39,611 bases of DNA from Paracoccaceae bacterium (GTDB lineage Bacteria > Pseudomonadota > Alphaproteobacteria > Rhodobacterales > Rhodobacteraceae), in NCBI GenBank assembly GCA_902512685.1, contig CABXKH010000015.1, forward strand, positions 1-39,611, given 5' to 3'. Made by a program: the position numbers and the translations under genes. Position 1 is the first letter of the stretch, and each line of letters opens with the position of its first letter. The notes beneath the pieces were generated by a model, which was not told where the DNA came from, did not search any database, and was given only the letters and a program-made list of their open reading frames with translations. Positions 1 through 9,622 of the stretch are shown piece after piece.

Positions 1-62
1 GCCCCAGTGTAGCCCCAAAAACAAAAGGCTCAGCGTGATTTCCGCTAAACCCTTGATATTAG

Positions 63-138
63 TGGTGAGCCGTGCAGGATTCGAACCTGCGACCCACTGA
101 TTAAAAGTCAGTTGCTCTACCAACTGAGCTAACGGCCC
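63..138 (-). tRNA. tRNA-Lys (anticodon TTT)
   Basis: Read on the minus strand this is a complete 76-nt cloverleaf with an encoded 3' CCA. The acceptor stem GGGCCGT pairs with ACGGCTC (one G-U pair), the D-arm contains AGCTCAGTTGGTAGAGC, and the T-arm contains GGTTCGAATCC. The anticodon loop CTTTTAA sits between ACTGA and TCAGT, giving anticodon TTT, lysine. The 62 bases beyond its 3' end up to the window edge show no gene, and no integrase or attachment repeat is visible in them. Confidence 0.97.
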
Positions 139-246
139 ACTAGGCGGCCTATCTAGAAACAGATGAACCTGTGGTCAACCCCCAAAACTCAAAGAAAATG
201 CACCAATCTATGGATTCCTGCGCATTGGCAGGATATACGCCCCTCC

Positions 247-1080
247 ATGGCCGATCCAATCCACATATCCCTGCCGTTTATGAAAATGCACGGGCTTGGC
301 AATGACTTTGTTGTCATCGATGCACGGAGTACAGAAATGGCACTTGAGCCGCAGCTGATCTGCGCGCTTGCCGACCGCCACTGCGGGGTGGGGTTTGATC
401 AGCTTGCAGTCATGAAAACCGGCGATGTAGATGTGCATTTGGACTTTTTCAACGCCGATGGGTCAAGCTCGGCCGCCTGCGGCAATGCCACCCGCTGCGT
501 GGCCCGCTATATCATGCAGGAAACGGGCAAAAGCGAATTGGTGCTCAGCACCGGACATGGCCGGCTAATCGCACGCGATGCCGGCGGTGGATTAACCGCT
601 GTCAATATGGGGCCACCAGATTTAGAGTGGGATAAAATCCCGCTCGCAGAGCCTATGGATACCCTTCACCTTGCCCTCAGTGGCGATCCGGTGGCCACCG
701 GAATGGGCAACCCGCATTGCACCTTTTTTGTTCCCGACGCAGAGGCGGTTGATCTGGTCCAAAGCGCAGCACCGATCGAACATCACCCGCTGTTTCCGCA
801 GCACACCAATGTCCAGTTTGCATCCCTTTTGGGCAAAGATCACTTGCGCATGCGGGTCTGGGAACGCGGCGTGGGTGTGACATTGGCCTCGGGCTCGTCG
901 TCTTGCGCCACAGCTGTGGCCGCAGCCCGCCGTGGGCTGACAGGCCGATCTGTTACAATAGACCTTGATGGCGGCCGGCTTTGGGTAGATTGGCGTTCCG
1001 ATGGTGTGTGGATGACCGGACCAACGGCCCATGTGTTTTCCGGCCAGCTCACCCCCGCATTCCTCAAGCTGATAATATGA
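247..1080 (+). CDS. dapF: Diaminopimelate epimerase, with Ser replacing the second catalytic Cys
   Basis: DapF interconverts LL- and meso-diaminopimelate for lysine and peptidoglycan synthesis, using two cysteines as acid and base. From the ATG at 247 the protein has 277 residues, the usual family length. The N-terminal [12 protein letters not shown] motif and the first active-site segment [16 protein letters not shown], holding the first catalytic Cys, are intact. The second segment normally reads ACGTG or ACGSG, but here it reads ASGSSSC, so the Cys position is Ser (codon TCG at 889-891). An upstream in-frame ATG at 163 gives extra N-terminal sequence unlike the family, and the ATG at 280 is a shorter alternative. 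The stop overlaps the mtaB start by 4 nt (ATGA), which suggests translational coupling. The family call is secure; full activity is uncertain. Confidence 0.93.
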   Translation: MADPIHISLPFMKMHGLGNDFVVIDARSTEMALEPQLICALADRHCGVGFDQLAVMKTGDVDVHLDFFNADGSSSAACGNATRCVARYIMQETGKSELVLSTGHGRLIARDAGGGLTAVNMGPPDLEWDKIPLAEPMDTLHLALSGDPVATGMGNPHCTFFVPDAEAVDLVQSAAPIEHHPLFPQHTNVQFASLLGKDHLRMRVWERGVGVTLASGSSSCATAVAAARRGLTGRSVTIDLDGGRLWVDWRSDGVWMTGPTAHVFSGQLTPAFLKLII

Positions 1081-2333
1081 GCGTAGCGCCGAAATTTACC
1101 ACTTTGGGCTGCCGATTAAACGCCTATGAAACGGCCGCAATGCAAGAGCTCGCAGCTGATGCGGGGCTCAGTGATCTGGTGGTGGTCAACACCTGCGCTG
1201 TGACCTCTGAGGCCGTGCGCAAATCGCGCCGTGAAATTCGCCGGTTGCAGCGCGAAAACCCAACATCAAAAATTGTGGTGACAGGCTGTGCAGCGCAGAT
1301 TGATCCGCAAAGCTTTGCTGCTATGGAGGGCGTCAGCGCGGTTCTGGGCAACAGCGAAAAAATGCAATCCGATGTCTGGCAAAGCCTTGGTGCAGATTTT
1401 ATCGGAGAGGCGGAAAAAATCCGCGTGGATGACATCATGTCAGTGCGCGATACCGCGGGTCATCTTATTGACGGGTTTGGCACCCGCGCGCGCGCCTATG
1501 TACAAGTGCAAAACGGCTGCGATCATCGCTGTACGTTTTGTATTATCCCTTATGGGCGCGGCAATTCGCGCTCTGTGGCCGCAGGCGTTGTGATTGACCA
1601 GATAAAGCGGCTGGTTGATCGCGGCTTTAATGAGGTTGTACTCACCGGGGTCGACCTAACCAGTTGGGGCGCCGATCTGCCCGCAACGCCAAAACTTGGC
1701 GATCTGGTGATGCGGATCTTAAAACTGATCCCCGATCTACCGCGGCTGCGCATCAGCAGCATTGATAGTATTGAGGTGGACGATAATCTGCTGCAGGCGA
1801 TCGGCACCGAACCGCGGCTCATGCCGCATCTTCACCTCAGCCTGCAACATGGCGATGATCTGATCCTCAAACGGATGAAGCGCCGTCATTTGCGTGATGA
1901 TGCCATCCGCTTTTGCGAAACCGCCCGCAAGCTGCGCCCCGATATGACCTTTGGCGCCGATATCATTGCAGGTTTTCCCACCGAAACCGAGGTGCATTTT
2001 GAAAACAGTCTCAAACTGGTCGGCGACTGTGACCTTACATGGCTGCATGTCTTTCCCTATTCGCCGCGTCAGGGAACGCCGGCGGCCCGTATGCCGCAGG
2101 TTGGCGGCACTGATATAAAATCCCGCGCTGCCCTCCTGCGCGCCGCAGGCACCAAGCAGGTTACAAAACATCTTGCCGCCCAAGTGGGTCACACCCACGC
2201 CGTGCTGATGGAAAACCCTCATATGGGCCGCACCGAACAATTTAGTGAGGTGGCCTTCAAAACGCCCCAAACTGTTGGCAAAATCGTCACTGCAGCCATC
2301 ACAGGCCACTCCGATATCCAACTCACCGCCTAG
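1077..2333 (+). CDS. mtaB: tRNA (N6-threonylcarbamoyladenosine37-C2)-methylthiotransferase
   Basis: This radical-SAM enzyme adds a methylthio group to t6A at position 37 of ANN-decoding tRNAs. The 418-residue protein starts [15 protein letters not shown]. The N-terminal MTTase domain carries three conserved Cys (GCRLN, NTCAVT, TGCAAQ) for one iron-sulfur cluster. The radical-SAM segment [17 protein letters not shown] supplies the CxxxCxxC motif for the second. The GCRLN and NTCAVT forms favour MtaB over MiaB. The ATG overlaps the dapF stop (ATGA), so it is probably co-transcribed and coupled with dapF. A longer frame opening at 981 lies inside dapF and is not needed. Confidence 0.94.
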   Translation: MSVAPKFTTLGCRLNAYETAAMQELAADAGLSDLVVVNTCAVTSEAVRKSRREIRRLQRENPTSKIVVTGCAAQIDPQSFAAMEGVSAVLGNSEKMQSDVWQSLGADFIGEAEKIRVDDIMSVRDTAGHLIDGFGTRARAYVQVQNGCDHRCTFCIIPYGRGNSRSVAAGVVIDQIKRLVDRGFNEVVLTGVDLTSWGADLPATPKLGDLVMRILKLIPDLPRLRISSIDSIEVDDNLLQAIGTEPRLMPHLHLSLQHGDDLILKRMKRRHLRDDAIRFCETARKLRPDMTFGADIIAGFPTETEVHFENSLKLVGDCDLTWLHVFPYSPRQGTPAARMPQVGGTDIKSRAALLRAAGTKQVTKHLAAQVGHTHAVLMENPHMGRTEQFSEVAFKTPQTVGKIVTAAITGHSDIQLTA

Positions 2334-2360
2334 ATTTTTTCTTTGTCGAAAATACTCAAA

Positions 2361-3002
2361 ATGCCCAAACCCATCCTTTATAGCTTCCGCCGATGCCCCT
2401 ATGCAATTCGGGCACGCCTGGCGCTGCAAATCACAGGTTTCAAAACCGAACTGCGCGAAATTCTTTTGCGTGACAAAGCCCCTGAATTTCTGGCCGTATC
2501 GCCCTCACAAACAGTGCCGGCCTTGGTGCTGGGCAGTCAGGTGATCGACGAAAGTCTGGATATAATGAAATGGGCCTTGCAGCAAAATGACCCCGGCGGC
2601 TGGCTTGATATGCCGAGCGATGGGCATGCGCTGATTGCCGAAGCGGATGGACCGTTTAAAACGGCGCTCGACCGGACCAAATACGCCATTCGCTATCCGG
2701 ACGAAGATAAACTCGACCACCGCGCCCGCGCGTCGAAGTTTCTGTATCAGTTGGACCAGAGGCTGCAGCAGGGGTATCTTTTTGGCCAAAAACCCTCACT
2801 GGCGGATATGGCTATCCTGCCGTTTATGCGCCAATTTGCCTTTATCGACAAAGACTGGTTCGATGCCCAGGACTGGCCAGACCTCAAGCGCTGGCTTAAG
2901 GCTTTTTTGGCCTCTGGGCTCTTTCTGGCCGTGATGGGTAAATATCCAAAATGGCAGGCCGGCGAAGCGGCCACGATCTTTCCAGCCAGCGCCAATATCT
3001 AA
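2361..3002 (+). CDS. Glutathione S-transferase-like protein
   Basis: This 213-residue cytosolic protein has a thioredoxin-fold N-terminal domain opening MPKPILYSFRRCPYAIRARLAL. The CPYA segment resembles glutaredoxin and omega-class GST active sites, where Cys binds glutathione. The segment SQTVPALVLG fits the cis-Pro glutathione-binding loop, followed by DESLDIM. A mostly helical C-terminal domain follows (SLADMAILPFMRQFA), typical of GST. It starts 27 nt after mtaB. A TTG six codons upstream at 2343 is possible, but the ATG at 2361 matches the usual family start. No strong ribosome-binding site is seen, so it may depend on readthrough from mtaB. The substrate is unknown. Confidence 0.85.
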   Translation: MPKPILYSFRRCPYAIRARLALQITGFKTELREILLRDKAPEFLAVSPSQTVPALVLGSQVIDESLDIMKWALQQNDPGGWLDMPSDGHALIAEADGPFKTALDRTKYAIRYPDEDKLDHRARASKFLYQLDQRLQQGYLFGQKPSLADMAILPFMRQFAFIDKDWFDAQDWPDLKRWLKAFLASGLFLAVMGKYPKWQAGEAATIFPASANI

Positions 3003-3871
3003 GCTGAACGGACCTGTTTCACCGCAAGGGACAGAGCCGCAAAAGCAATCACAAAGATGCCAAACAAGCCAAGCCTGTTTGGTACAAAGCCAAAAACCAT
3101 AACATCAATGGCCAATGCCCAGATGATGGCTGTGTAATCAAAAGGTCCAAGCACGGATATATCGCTGCGCTTGACCGCCTCATTTGAAAGCACATGCCCA
3201 AGGCCGCCCAAAAGACCGGCAAACATTAAATACCGATGCGCCTCATCCCCAAGGGCACCCCATCCAAACGGCAGGGTCGCAAGACCGCCGAGCATCGTGA
3301 TCACTGAAAACGACAAAGCGATCAACGCAGCGCTGTCCTTGGCCGAAAGCTGCTTTACGAAAACGCGGGTAAACGCCATCGTCAATGCAAAGCCCAAACC
3401 GGCCGCAATACCGATAAAACTGGCAATTGGCATGTCGCCAGTGTCCAACTCAGCAAAGCTGATCATAAGCACACCACTAAAGCCTAAAAAACTGGCAAAA
3501 AGCACCATCTTTGTGATTTTTTCTGCCAAAAAGACCGCCGCCAAAGGCAGGACTAAAATGGGCGCTAGAAACCCCAGCGACGTTGCATAGGAAATGTTCA
3601 GATGAGCAAGGCATAGGAAATTCAAAGCCATTGCCACAAGGCCCATTAACCCCCTTAGAACATGCCCAAAGGGTTGGTTTGTTTGCAAACTATACCGAAA
3701 GGGACCAAGTACCCTTGCATAAAGAACTATCACCGGAAGCGACCAGAGCGAACGCCAGAAGATAGCTTGGCCAAGGGTTGCTTGCTTTAGGGCCTCATAC
3801 ACAAGGGCCGACATCACCACCAAAAGACCGGCGGCAGAAATGCGAAGAAAAATGGCGTGTATCTGGCTCAT
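2999..3871 (-). CDS. EamA/DMT-family membrane transporter
   Basis: This 290-residue, very hydrophobic protein has about ten predicted transmembrane segments arranged as two five-helix EamA repeats (roughly residues 1-135 and 150-285). It begins MSQIHAIFLRISAAGLLVVM, and the second repeat ends near the C-terminal segment GIFVIAFAALSLAVKQV. Members of this superfamily export or import small metabolites such as amino acids or their derivatives. The substrate cannot be read from the sequence. Its 3' end overlaps the end of the GST gene by 4 nt, tail to tail. The ribH gene upstream lies on the same strand with a gap of about 40 nt, so the two could share a transcript. Confidence 0.88.
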   Translation of the reverse strand: MSQIHAIFLRISAAGLLVVMSALVYEALKQATLGQAIFWRSLWSLPVIVLYARVLGPFRYSLQTNQPFGHVLRGLMGLVAMALNFLCLAHLNISYATSLGFLAPILVLPLAAVFLAEKITKMVLFASFLGFSGVLMISFAELDTGDMPIASFIGIAAGLGFALTMAFTRVFVKQLSAKDSAALIALSFSVITMLGGLATLPFGWGALGDEAHRYLMFAGLLGGLGHVLSNEAVKRSDISVLGPFDYTAIIWALAIDVMVFGFVPNRLGLFGIFVIAFAALSLAVKQVRSA

Positions 3872-3909
3872 AAAATCAACCGCAATAAAAAATTATGAGC
3901 CAGACCTTA

Positions 3910-4353
3910 TCAAGCAGCTTTGTCTTGTAAACCCGTGCGAGCCTCAAGAATGCTTAGCGCTGCAACCGCAGCTTCGCGGCCTTTTTCAACGAAATGCGCT
4001 TTGTATATGGTATTGTGGTGTTCGGTTTCCTGATAGTGGTGTGGGGTTAAGGAAACTGAAAGCACTGGCACATCCGTGTCTAGCCCCACCCGCATCAATC
4101 CGTCCACCACAGATTGCGCGACAAAGTCATGGCGGTAAATACCGCCGTCCACCACAAAAGCCGCGCAGGCAATGGCGCTATAGCGGCCGGTGATGGCAAG
4201 CTCTTTGGCCATCAGCGGCATTTCAAAGGCGCCGGGGACATCAAAGACATCCACCTGTTCGCGGGGGATCAATTTTAAAAATCCTGCCAAAGCCTGATCT
4301 ACAATATCGGCGTGCCAACTGGCTTTGACAAAGGCGTATCGGGTGTGTGTCAT
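3910..4353 (-). CDS. ribH: 6,7-dimethyl-8-ribityllumazine synthase, type II
   Basis: Lumazine synthase condenses 5-amino-6-ribitylaminouracil with 3,4-dihydroxy-2-butanone 4-phosphate, the penultimate step of riboflavin synthesis. The 147-residue protein opens MTHTRYAFVKASWHADIV. It has the family segments VPGAFEMPLMAKEL (substrate binding) and the His-rich stretch LTPHHYQETEHHN. The Trp-rich N-terminus and HH segment resemble the decameric RibH2 of Brucella and other alphaproteobacteria rather than the icosahedral type I enzyme. Two adjacent ATGs (4356, 4353) follow the ribosome-binding site AAGGAG. The second has the better spacing and is used here. An FMN riboswitch in the leader implies repression by FMN. 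Confidence 0.94.
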   Translation of the reverse strand: MTHTRYAFVKASWHADIVDQALAGFLKLIPREQVDVFDVPGAFEMPLMAKELAITGRYSAIACAAFVVDGGIYRHDFVAQSVVDGLMRVGLDTDVPVLSVSLTPHHYQETEHHNTIYKAHFVEKGREAAVAALSILEARTGLQDKAA

Positions 4354-4387
4354 CATCTTTCTCCTTTGGTTCAACAACACGTCACCC

Positions 4388-4425
4388 AAGGCGCAAGACA
4401 ATGACAAAGGGCGCTTGATGCGCCT
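4388..4425 (-). promoter_or_regulatory. Possible expression-platform hairpin of the FMN riboswitch
   Basis: Between the aptamer and the ribH ribosome-binding site, the minus strand carries GGCGC-ATCAA-GCGCC, extended by AAA and TTT with one bulged C. The 3' side is followed by a U-containing stretch that is not a clean run, so either weak transcription termination or control of ribosome access is possible. It is placed where the riboswitch expression platform should be. Confidence 0.45.
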
Positions 4426-4436
4426 TTTATCACCGC

Positions 4437-4570
4437 TCTCTTTCATCCGGACTATGACCGTCGGCTCTGGGTTTTCACCAGATCTGCTGACACCCTTAAA
4501 GGGCCGCTCGTGGGCTCATGGGACGATGCCCATATACCACCGGTGGGGAATTTCGCCCCGCCCTGAGAAC
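4437..4570 (-). promoter_or_regulatory. FMN riboswitch (RFN element) controlling ribH
   Basis: The minus strand contains the near-universal RFN core. It begins GTTCTCAGGGCGGGG, followed by GAAATTCCCCACCGG, GAGCCCACGAGCGG, GTCAGCAGATCTGGTG and finally CCGACGGTCATAGTCCGGAT. These are the conserved helices and junctions that bind FMN. The element ends about 85 nt upstream of the ribH start. By family knowledge FMN binding would lower ribH expression. Confidence 0.97.
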
Positions 4571-4637
4571 ACTTTTAGGTTGTCACATCAAACCCCCTCT
4601 GACAAGCTCAAATGCGACGAAGCCAAGGAGGTTTGCG

Positions 4638-5264
4638 ATGCATCCCAATCCAATTTTTCGAAAAACCGATACGCAGCGCAGCTTGGATTTTGCGCGCCAA
4701 ACCGGATTTGGGAATCTTATGGCGGTTTTAGGTGATAGGCCGCTGGTCAGCCATATTCCTTTTTTAATCGATGAAGAGCAGGGCGAGGTTGAGCTGCATC
4801 TGGTGCGTTCAAACCCGATGGTGCGGCTTTTGAAATCCGGCGCGTGCCTGGCCAAACTCGCCGTCACCGGGCCGCATGGCTATATTTCCCCTGATTGGTC
4901 CGGGGTGAAAGATCAAGTGCCCACATGGAATTATGTGGCCGTGCATTTATCCGGCAGCCTGTCTTTGAAGCCACAGGAAAATATCCGCGCTGTGATTGAT
5001 CGCTTGTCAGAGGAATTCGAGGCCCGCCTTGCCCCGAAACCGCTCTGGAAAAGCAGCAAAATGACGCCGGATGTTTTGGATAAAATGATGCGCTAGATCG
5101 TGCCCTGCCGCCTAAGTATTGAGGATGTTCAAAGCACTTGGAAATTGGGCCAGAACAAACCCGATGCAGCGCGTTTGGGCGCGGCGGATCAGATCAAAAA
5201 TAGCAGGGTAGGGGCGCAAACGGCGGAACTGGCGGAGTTGATGCAACGCGCCGGAACCCCATAA
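4638..5264 (+). pseudogene. PaiB-like FMN-binding negative regulator, interrupted by an in-frame TAG
   Basis: Members of this family have a flavin-binding split-barrel fold; Bacillus PaiB is the named example and acts in negative regulation. The frame starts at an ATG preceded by a strong ribosome-binding site (AAGGAGG). It opens MHPNPIFRKTDTQRSLDFAR and contains SHIPFLIDEE and VPTWNYVAVHLSG, which are typical. After codon 152 (DKMMR) there is a TAG at 5094-5096. The same frame then stays open for 55 codons to a TAA at 5262-5264 and encodes the expected family C-terminus (IVPCRLSIEDVQSTWKLGQN). With the TAG read as a sense codon the protein would be 208 residues, the normal size. The gene is therefore either broken, read through, or affected by a sequence error. 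It is divergent from the FMN-riboswitch/ribH unit. Confidence 0.85.
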
Positions 5265-5363
5265 AAAGACAAATAAATCTGGTCAGACGGGCGCTGAGCA
5301 AGTAGATTTTTGCACAGTCGCGATACAAACGCGATACTGACGCGAAACAGATAGGTAAAATTC

Positions 5364-5969
5364 ATGAAACTCATCTTCTCACCGGCCTCTCCTTTTGTTC
5401 GAAAAGTCCGTGTTGTGATCGAAGAAAGCGGGCTGACAGATAAGGTAACGCCCATGCCCGTTCAGACCACGCCGCTGGCCACAGACCCGGCGGCGCGCAG
5501 TGCAAATCCACTGGGTAAAATTCCGGTTTTGATTTTGGATGATGGCAAATCTCTGTTCGATAGCAGGGTTATATGCCTGTATCTAAACGATATTTCTGGC
5601 GCTGGGCTCTATCCTGCTGAGCGGATTTGGGATGTTTTAACGCTTGAGGCCTTGGCCGATGGGATCATGGACGCGGCTGTTTTAATGGTCTACGAAGCGC
5701 GCCTAAGGGACGAAGAAAACCGATCAGCGACCTGGGTTGAGGCGCAATGGGAAAAAATCACCCACGCGCTGGACGCGCTAGAGCGCCAAGAGTTCGCCGC
5801 GATACAAGGCGATCTAAACATAGCCCACCTCGCCACCGCCTGCGCCCTAGATTATCTCGACTTTCGTCACGGCGCACGGGATTGGCGCAAAGGACGTGCG
5901 GCCTTGGATGCGTGGCACAGCCAAACCGCGCAAAGAGCATCGCTAAAGACAACTTTACCGTCGGGTTAA
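5364..5969 (+). CDS. Glutathione S-transferase family protein
   Basis: This 201-residue protein has a classic GST layout. The N-terminal thioredoxin-like domain begins MKLIFSPASPFVRKVRVVIE, with Ser in the SPxSPFVRK active-site motif seen in many bacterial GSTs. The loop NPLGKIPVLILDDG supplies the cis-Pro, and LFDSRVICLYL matches the glutathione gamma-glutamyl site. The C-terminal domain is helical, with LNIAHLATACALDYLDFR as the conserved N-capping region. It lies about 100 nt after the broken PaiB-like gene and converges on carB with a 9-nt gap. The substrate is unknown. Confidence 0.9.
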   Translation: MKLIFSPASPFVRKVRVVIEESGLTDKVTPMPVQTTPLATDPAARSANPLGKIPVLILDDGKSLFDSRVICLYLNDISGAGLYPAERIWDVLTLEALADGIMDAAVLMVYEARLRDEENRSATWVEAQWEKITHALDALERQEFAAIQGDLNIAHLATACALDYLDFRHGARDWRKGRAALDAWHSQTAQRASLKTTLPSG

Positions 5970-5978
5970 GCCTGCCGG

Positions 5979-8900
5979 TTAGGCCTGTAGCGCTTTGACC
6001 TCTATTTCCCCTTCGTTGCGCGCTTGCATCGCCAATGCAGCGGCGTGCGCCGCTGCTGCGGTGGTATAATAGGGAATTTTGTCAAACAATGCGACCGAGC
6101 GAATTTCGCGGCTATCTTCAACAGCTTGCGCGTCTTCGGTGGTGTTCATCACCAGAGATATTTCACCATCTTTCAATAGGTCATAAACATTCGGGCGACC
6201 TTCATACATTTTGTTTGTAACCTCACAGCCAATGCCGTTTTGGTCCAAAAATGCTGCTGTGCCGCGGGTGGCTACAAGGGCAAAGCCCAAATCAATCAGT
6301 ATTTGCGCAGTTTCAACAAGCTGTTGGGTTTTGTCACTGTCTTTTATGGAAAAGAATACCTTTCCAACCTGTCCTTTGGACGGGTCCGGCAAATCCATTC
6401 CAGCGCCCATCTGTGCCTTTAAAAAGGCCCTTGCAAAACTGCGATCCCAGCCCATCACTTCGCCAGTTGAGCGCATTTCCGGTCCCAAAATCGTATCGAC
6501 CCCGGGAAAACGGGCAAATGGCATAACGGCCTCTTTGACGCTAAACCATGGCATATTTGGATCTGCCAATGTCATTGGATCTGCCATCGGCAGAGTTTCT
6601 CCATATGAGACATCTTTATAGGGCGCGCGCAGTGGGAAGCTGTCCATTTTTTCGCCAGCCATCAGCCGCGCTGCGATCGATGCGATGGCGCTATCTGTGG
6701 CTTTTGCTACAAAAGGCACTGTGCGGCTAGCCCGAGGATTAACTTCGATTAGATAAATTTCATCATCTTTAACGGCAAATTGGACATTCATAAGCCCTAC
6801 AACATTGAGTGCTAAGGCCAAAGCATTAGTTTGCACTTTTAGCTCGTTCACGATCTTGTCTGATAGAGAATGTGGCGGAAGAGAACATGCACTATCGCCC
6901 GAATGCACACCCGCTTCTTCAATATGCTGCATAATTCCAGCAACATGGACAGTCTGCCCATCGCATAGCGCGTCCACATCGCATTCAATGGCACCTGAAA
7001 GGTAACTATCGAGCAAAACAGGACTGTCGCCTGAAACCACAACAGCCTCTTTTATATATCGCTCAAGCTGCGCCATATCGCGCACTATTTCCATGGCTCT
7101 GCCACCTAGAACATAGGAAGGGCGAATAACCAGCGGGAAACCAATATCGCCAGCGATTTCCAAAGCCGCGGCATCGCTGCTGGCAATGCCATTTTTTGGC
7201 TGTTTTAGCCCAATGTCGTTGACCAAAGTCTGAAACCGTTCGCGGTCTTCAGCCAAATCAATCGCATCCGGTGTTGTGCCTAGTATTGGAATTCCTTCAG
7301 TTTCAAGCGCATTGGCAAGCTTTAGAGGTGTCTGCCCCCCGAATTGCACGATGACACCATGCAATGTGCCATTTTTCTTTTCGACCTCAAGCACTTCCAT
7401 AACGTGTTCGAAAGTCAAGGGTTCGAAATAAAGCCGGTCAGATGTATCATAATCGGTCGATACTGTTTCAGGGTTACAGTTGATCATAATCGTCTCATAC
7501 CCTGCTTTGGTTAGGGCAAAACAGGCATGGCAACAGCAGTAATCAAATTCTATGCCTTGACCAATCCGGTTTGGACCGCCCCCAAGAATAACCACTTTTT
7601 TCCGGGAACTTGGGCGCGCTTCGCATTCCACTTTGCCCATCATTGGGGCTTCATATGTCGAATACATATAGGGAGTTTGCGCTTCAAACTCAGCCGCACA
7701 GGTGTCAATCCGCTTAAATACTGCGGTGACCCCCTGCGCTTGACGTGCATGGCGTACATCTGCTTCACTGAGCTTTGTAAGCGTTGCAAGGCGGGCATCG
7801 GTAAAACCAAGCATTTTGAGTGATCGGAGGGATGCCTGATCTGTTGGCAGACCATCCTCACGCACTTTATTCTCGGCGTCGACAATTTCACGTATTCGTG
7901 CCAAAAACCACGGGTCGAACTTTGTCACAGAGTGAATTTCCGCATCACTTAGACCATGTCGCATTGCCTGTGCAATTGTGCGTAAACGGTCAGGCGTTTG
8001 TTGGCTGATCGCTTTGATAATTGCAGATCTATCTGGCGCACCAATGATTTCAACCTCGTCAAAACCGGTCAGCCCAGTTTCCATTGATGCCAGCACTTTT
8101 TGCAAGCTTTCGTGAATGGTTCGGCCGATTGCCATGGCTTCACCGACGGATTTCATGGCTGTTGTAAGATGCGGCTCTGATCCTGGGAATTTTTCAAATG
8201 CAAAGCGAGGAATTTTTGTGACCACATAGTCAATTGTGGGCTCAAAGCTGGCTGGTGTGACCTTGGTTATGTCATTGTCCAACTCATCAAGCGTATACCC
8301 TACAGCAAGTTTGGCTGCGATTTTGGCAATGGGAAATCCGGTTGCCTTAGAGGCTAGGGCGGATGATCGTGACACCCGCGGGTTCATTTCGATTACAACC
8401 ATGCGGCCGTCATCGGGGTTCACCGCCCACTGGACATTAGATCCGCCGGTTTCCACGCCGATTTCACGCAATACGGCGATCGACCCATTGCGCATAATCT
8501 GGTATTCTTTGTCAGTCAGCGTAAGGGCCGGAGCTACAGTGATTGAATCGCCTGTATGTACGCCCATGGGGTCAATATTTTCGATAGAGCAAACGATAAT
8601 TGCATTGTCCGCTGTGTCGCGGACAACTTCCATTTCAAACTCTTTCCAACCCAGAAGCGACTCGTCGACCAATATCTGATTAACTGGCGACGCATCCATG
8701 CCGCTGCGACAGTAAAATTCATAATCATCTCGGTTATAGGCCACCCCTCCGCCGGTGCCCCCAAGTGTGAAAGCGGGGCGGATAATAGCTGGCAGGCCGA
8801 TATCGTCTAAAGCTTCCAGCGCACAGCGAACGCCTTCGTTTAAATCTGCTTTGCCATTTTCATTTTTGGGGGCCGTTACAATGGTCGCTTTTGGGTTTTC

Positions 8901-9323
8901 TAAGCCGATGCGATCCATCGCCTCTCGAAACAGTTTACGATCTTCTGCCATTTCGATCGCGTCGCGTTTGGCCCCGATCATTTCAACCCCGAATTTTTCC
9001 AAAACCCCCATTTCTTCGAGGGCCAGCGAGGTATTCAGTCCGGTTTGCCCCCCCATGGTAGGCAAAAGAGCGTCGGGCCGTTCCTTTTCAATAATTTTGG
9101 CGACAATATCTGGTGTTATTGGCTCAATATAAGTAGCATCGGCCAATTCAGGATCGGTCATGATCGTGGCAGGGTTAGAGTTCACTAAGATTACTCTATA
9201 TCCCTCTTCGCGAAGCGCCTTGCAGGCTTGGGCGCCTGAATAGTCAAATTCGCAGGCCTGTCCAATTACAATCGGACCGGCGCCAATAATCATGATCGAT
9301 GAAATATCGGTTCTTTTGGGCAT
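5979..9323 (-). CDS. carB: Carbamoyl-phosphate synthase large subunit
   Basis: CarB makes carbamoyl phosphate from bicarbonate, two ATP and ammonia supplied by the glutaminase subunit CarA, for arginine and pyrimidine synthesis. The 1114-residue protein has the expected duplicated layout. An N-terminal carboxyphosphate half begins near [20 protein letters not shown], with ATP-grasp around residues 130-360. An oligomerisation region follows. The second half has [20 protein letters not shown] and a second ATP-grasp with [12 protein letters not shown] and [12 protein letters not shown]-terminal MGS-like allosteric domain covers roughly residues 960-1100. The start ATG follows AAAGGTG. A good promoter lies about 65 nt upstream. 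carA is not in the window. Confidence 0.98.
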   Translation of the reverse strand: MPKRTDISSIMIIGAGPIVIGQACEFDYSGAQACKALREEGYRVILVNSNPATIMTDPELADATYIEPITPDIVAKIIEKERPDALLPTMGGQTGLNTSLALEEMGVLEKFGVEMIGAKRDAIEMAEDRKLFREAMDRIGLENPKATIVTAPKNENGKADLNEGVRCALEALDDIGLPAIIRPAFTLGGTGGGVAYNRDDYEFYCRSGMDASPVNQILVDESLLGWKEFEMEVVRDTADNAIIVCSIENIDPMGVHTGDSITVAPALTLTDKEYQIMRNGSIAVLREIGVETGGSNVQWAVNPDDGRMVVIEMNPRVSRSSALASKATGFPIAKIAAKLAVGYTLDELDNDITKVTPASFEPTIDYVVTKIPRFAFEKFPGSEPHLTTAMKSVGEAMAIGRTIHESLQKVLASMETGLTGFDEVEIIGAPDRSAIIKAISQQTPDRLRTIAQAMRHGLSDAEIHSVTKFDPWFLARIREIVDAENKVREDGLPTDQASLRSLKMLGFTDARLATLTKLSEADVRHARQAQGVTAVFKRIDTCAAEFEAQTPYMYSTYEAPMMGKVECEARPSSRKKVVILGGGPNRIGQGIEFDYCCCHACFALTKAGYETIMINCNPETVSTDYDTSDRLYFEPLTFEHVMEVLEVEKKNGTLHGVIVQFGGQTPLKLANALETEGIPILGTTPDAIDLAEDRERFQTLVNDIGLKQPKNGIASSDAAALEIAGDIGFPLVIRPSYVLGGRAMEIVRDMAQLERYIKEAVVVSGDSPVLLDSYLSGAIECDVDALCDGQTVHVAGIMQHIEEAGVHSGDSACSLPPHSLSDKIVNELKVQTNALALALNVVGLMNVQFAVKDDEIYLIEVNPRASRTVPFVAKATDSAIASIAARLMAGEKMDSFPLRAPYKDVSYGETLPMADPMTLADPNMPWFSVKEAVMPFARFPGVDTILGPEMRSTGEVMGWDRSFARAFLKAQMGAGMDLPDPSKGQVGKVFFSIKDSDKTQQLVETAQILIDLGFALVATRGTAAFLDQNGIGCEVTNKMYEGRPNVYDLLKDGEISLVMNTTEDAQAVEDSREIRSVALFDKIPYYTTAAAAHAAALAMQARNEGEIEVKALQA

Positions 9324-9388
9324 TTAAACACCTTTGGTGTGGCAGCAATTGCAGGTTGACCACTCTGGGGCACCGCAAATTGTTCTGC

Positions 9389-9416
9389 GTTATAGACAAC
9401 CAGTGAAAAGGTTCAA
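9389..9416 (-). promoter_or_regulatory. Putative sigma70-type promoter of carB
   Basis: On the minus strand TTGAAC (4 of 6 to the -35 consensus) is followed after 16 nt by TATAAC (5 of 6 to the -10). It lies about 65 nt upstream of the carB start, in the region between carB and the divergent pabB frame. The assignment rests on sequence match only. Confidence 0.5.
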
Positions 9417-9622
9417 GAGGGATCGGAAAATAAACCAAAAAGGACGCAACTGAATGCACTGACAAGCGTGGCTTTCGTATACCATTGCAAAAGGGTATAG
9501 GGGTGGCATTTGTGCAGGTTATATTTGAAACGGGTCCAAAAGGCTCGGCTGCGTTATTTTCAAAGCCAGTGAATATGATCTTGGCGCGGCATTCATAAGA
9601 GGTAGATGCGGCTTTAGACAGG

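Noticed and set aside
1-62. Integration or attachment site at the tRNA-Lys 3' end
   Set aside because: There is no integrase in view and no copy of the tRNA end elsewhere that I can see in the window.
622-1032. Minus-strand open frame of 136 codons inside dapF
   Set aside because: It is antisense to a well-supported gene, has a low-complexity basic product, no ribosome-binding site, and no family resemblance.
5189-5455. Minus-strand open frame of 88 codons between the PaiB-like and GST genes
   Set aside because: It runs antisense to both the restored PaiB C-terminus and the GST start and has no start signal.
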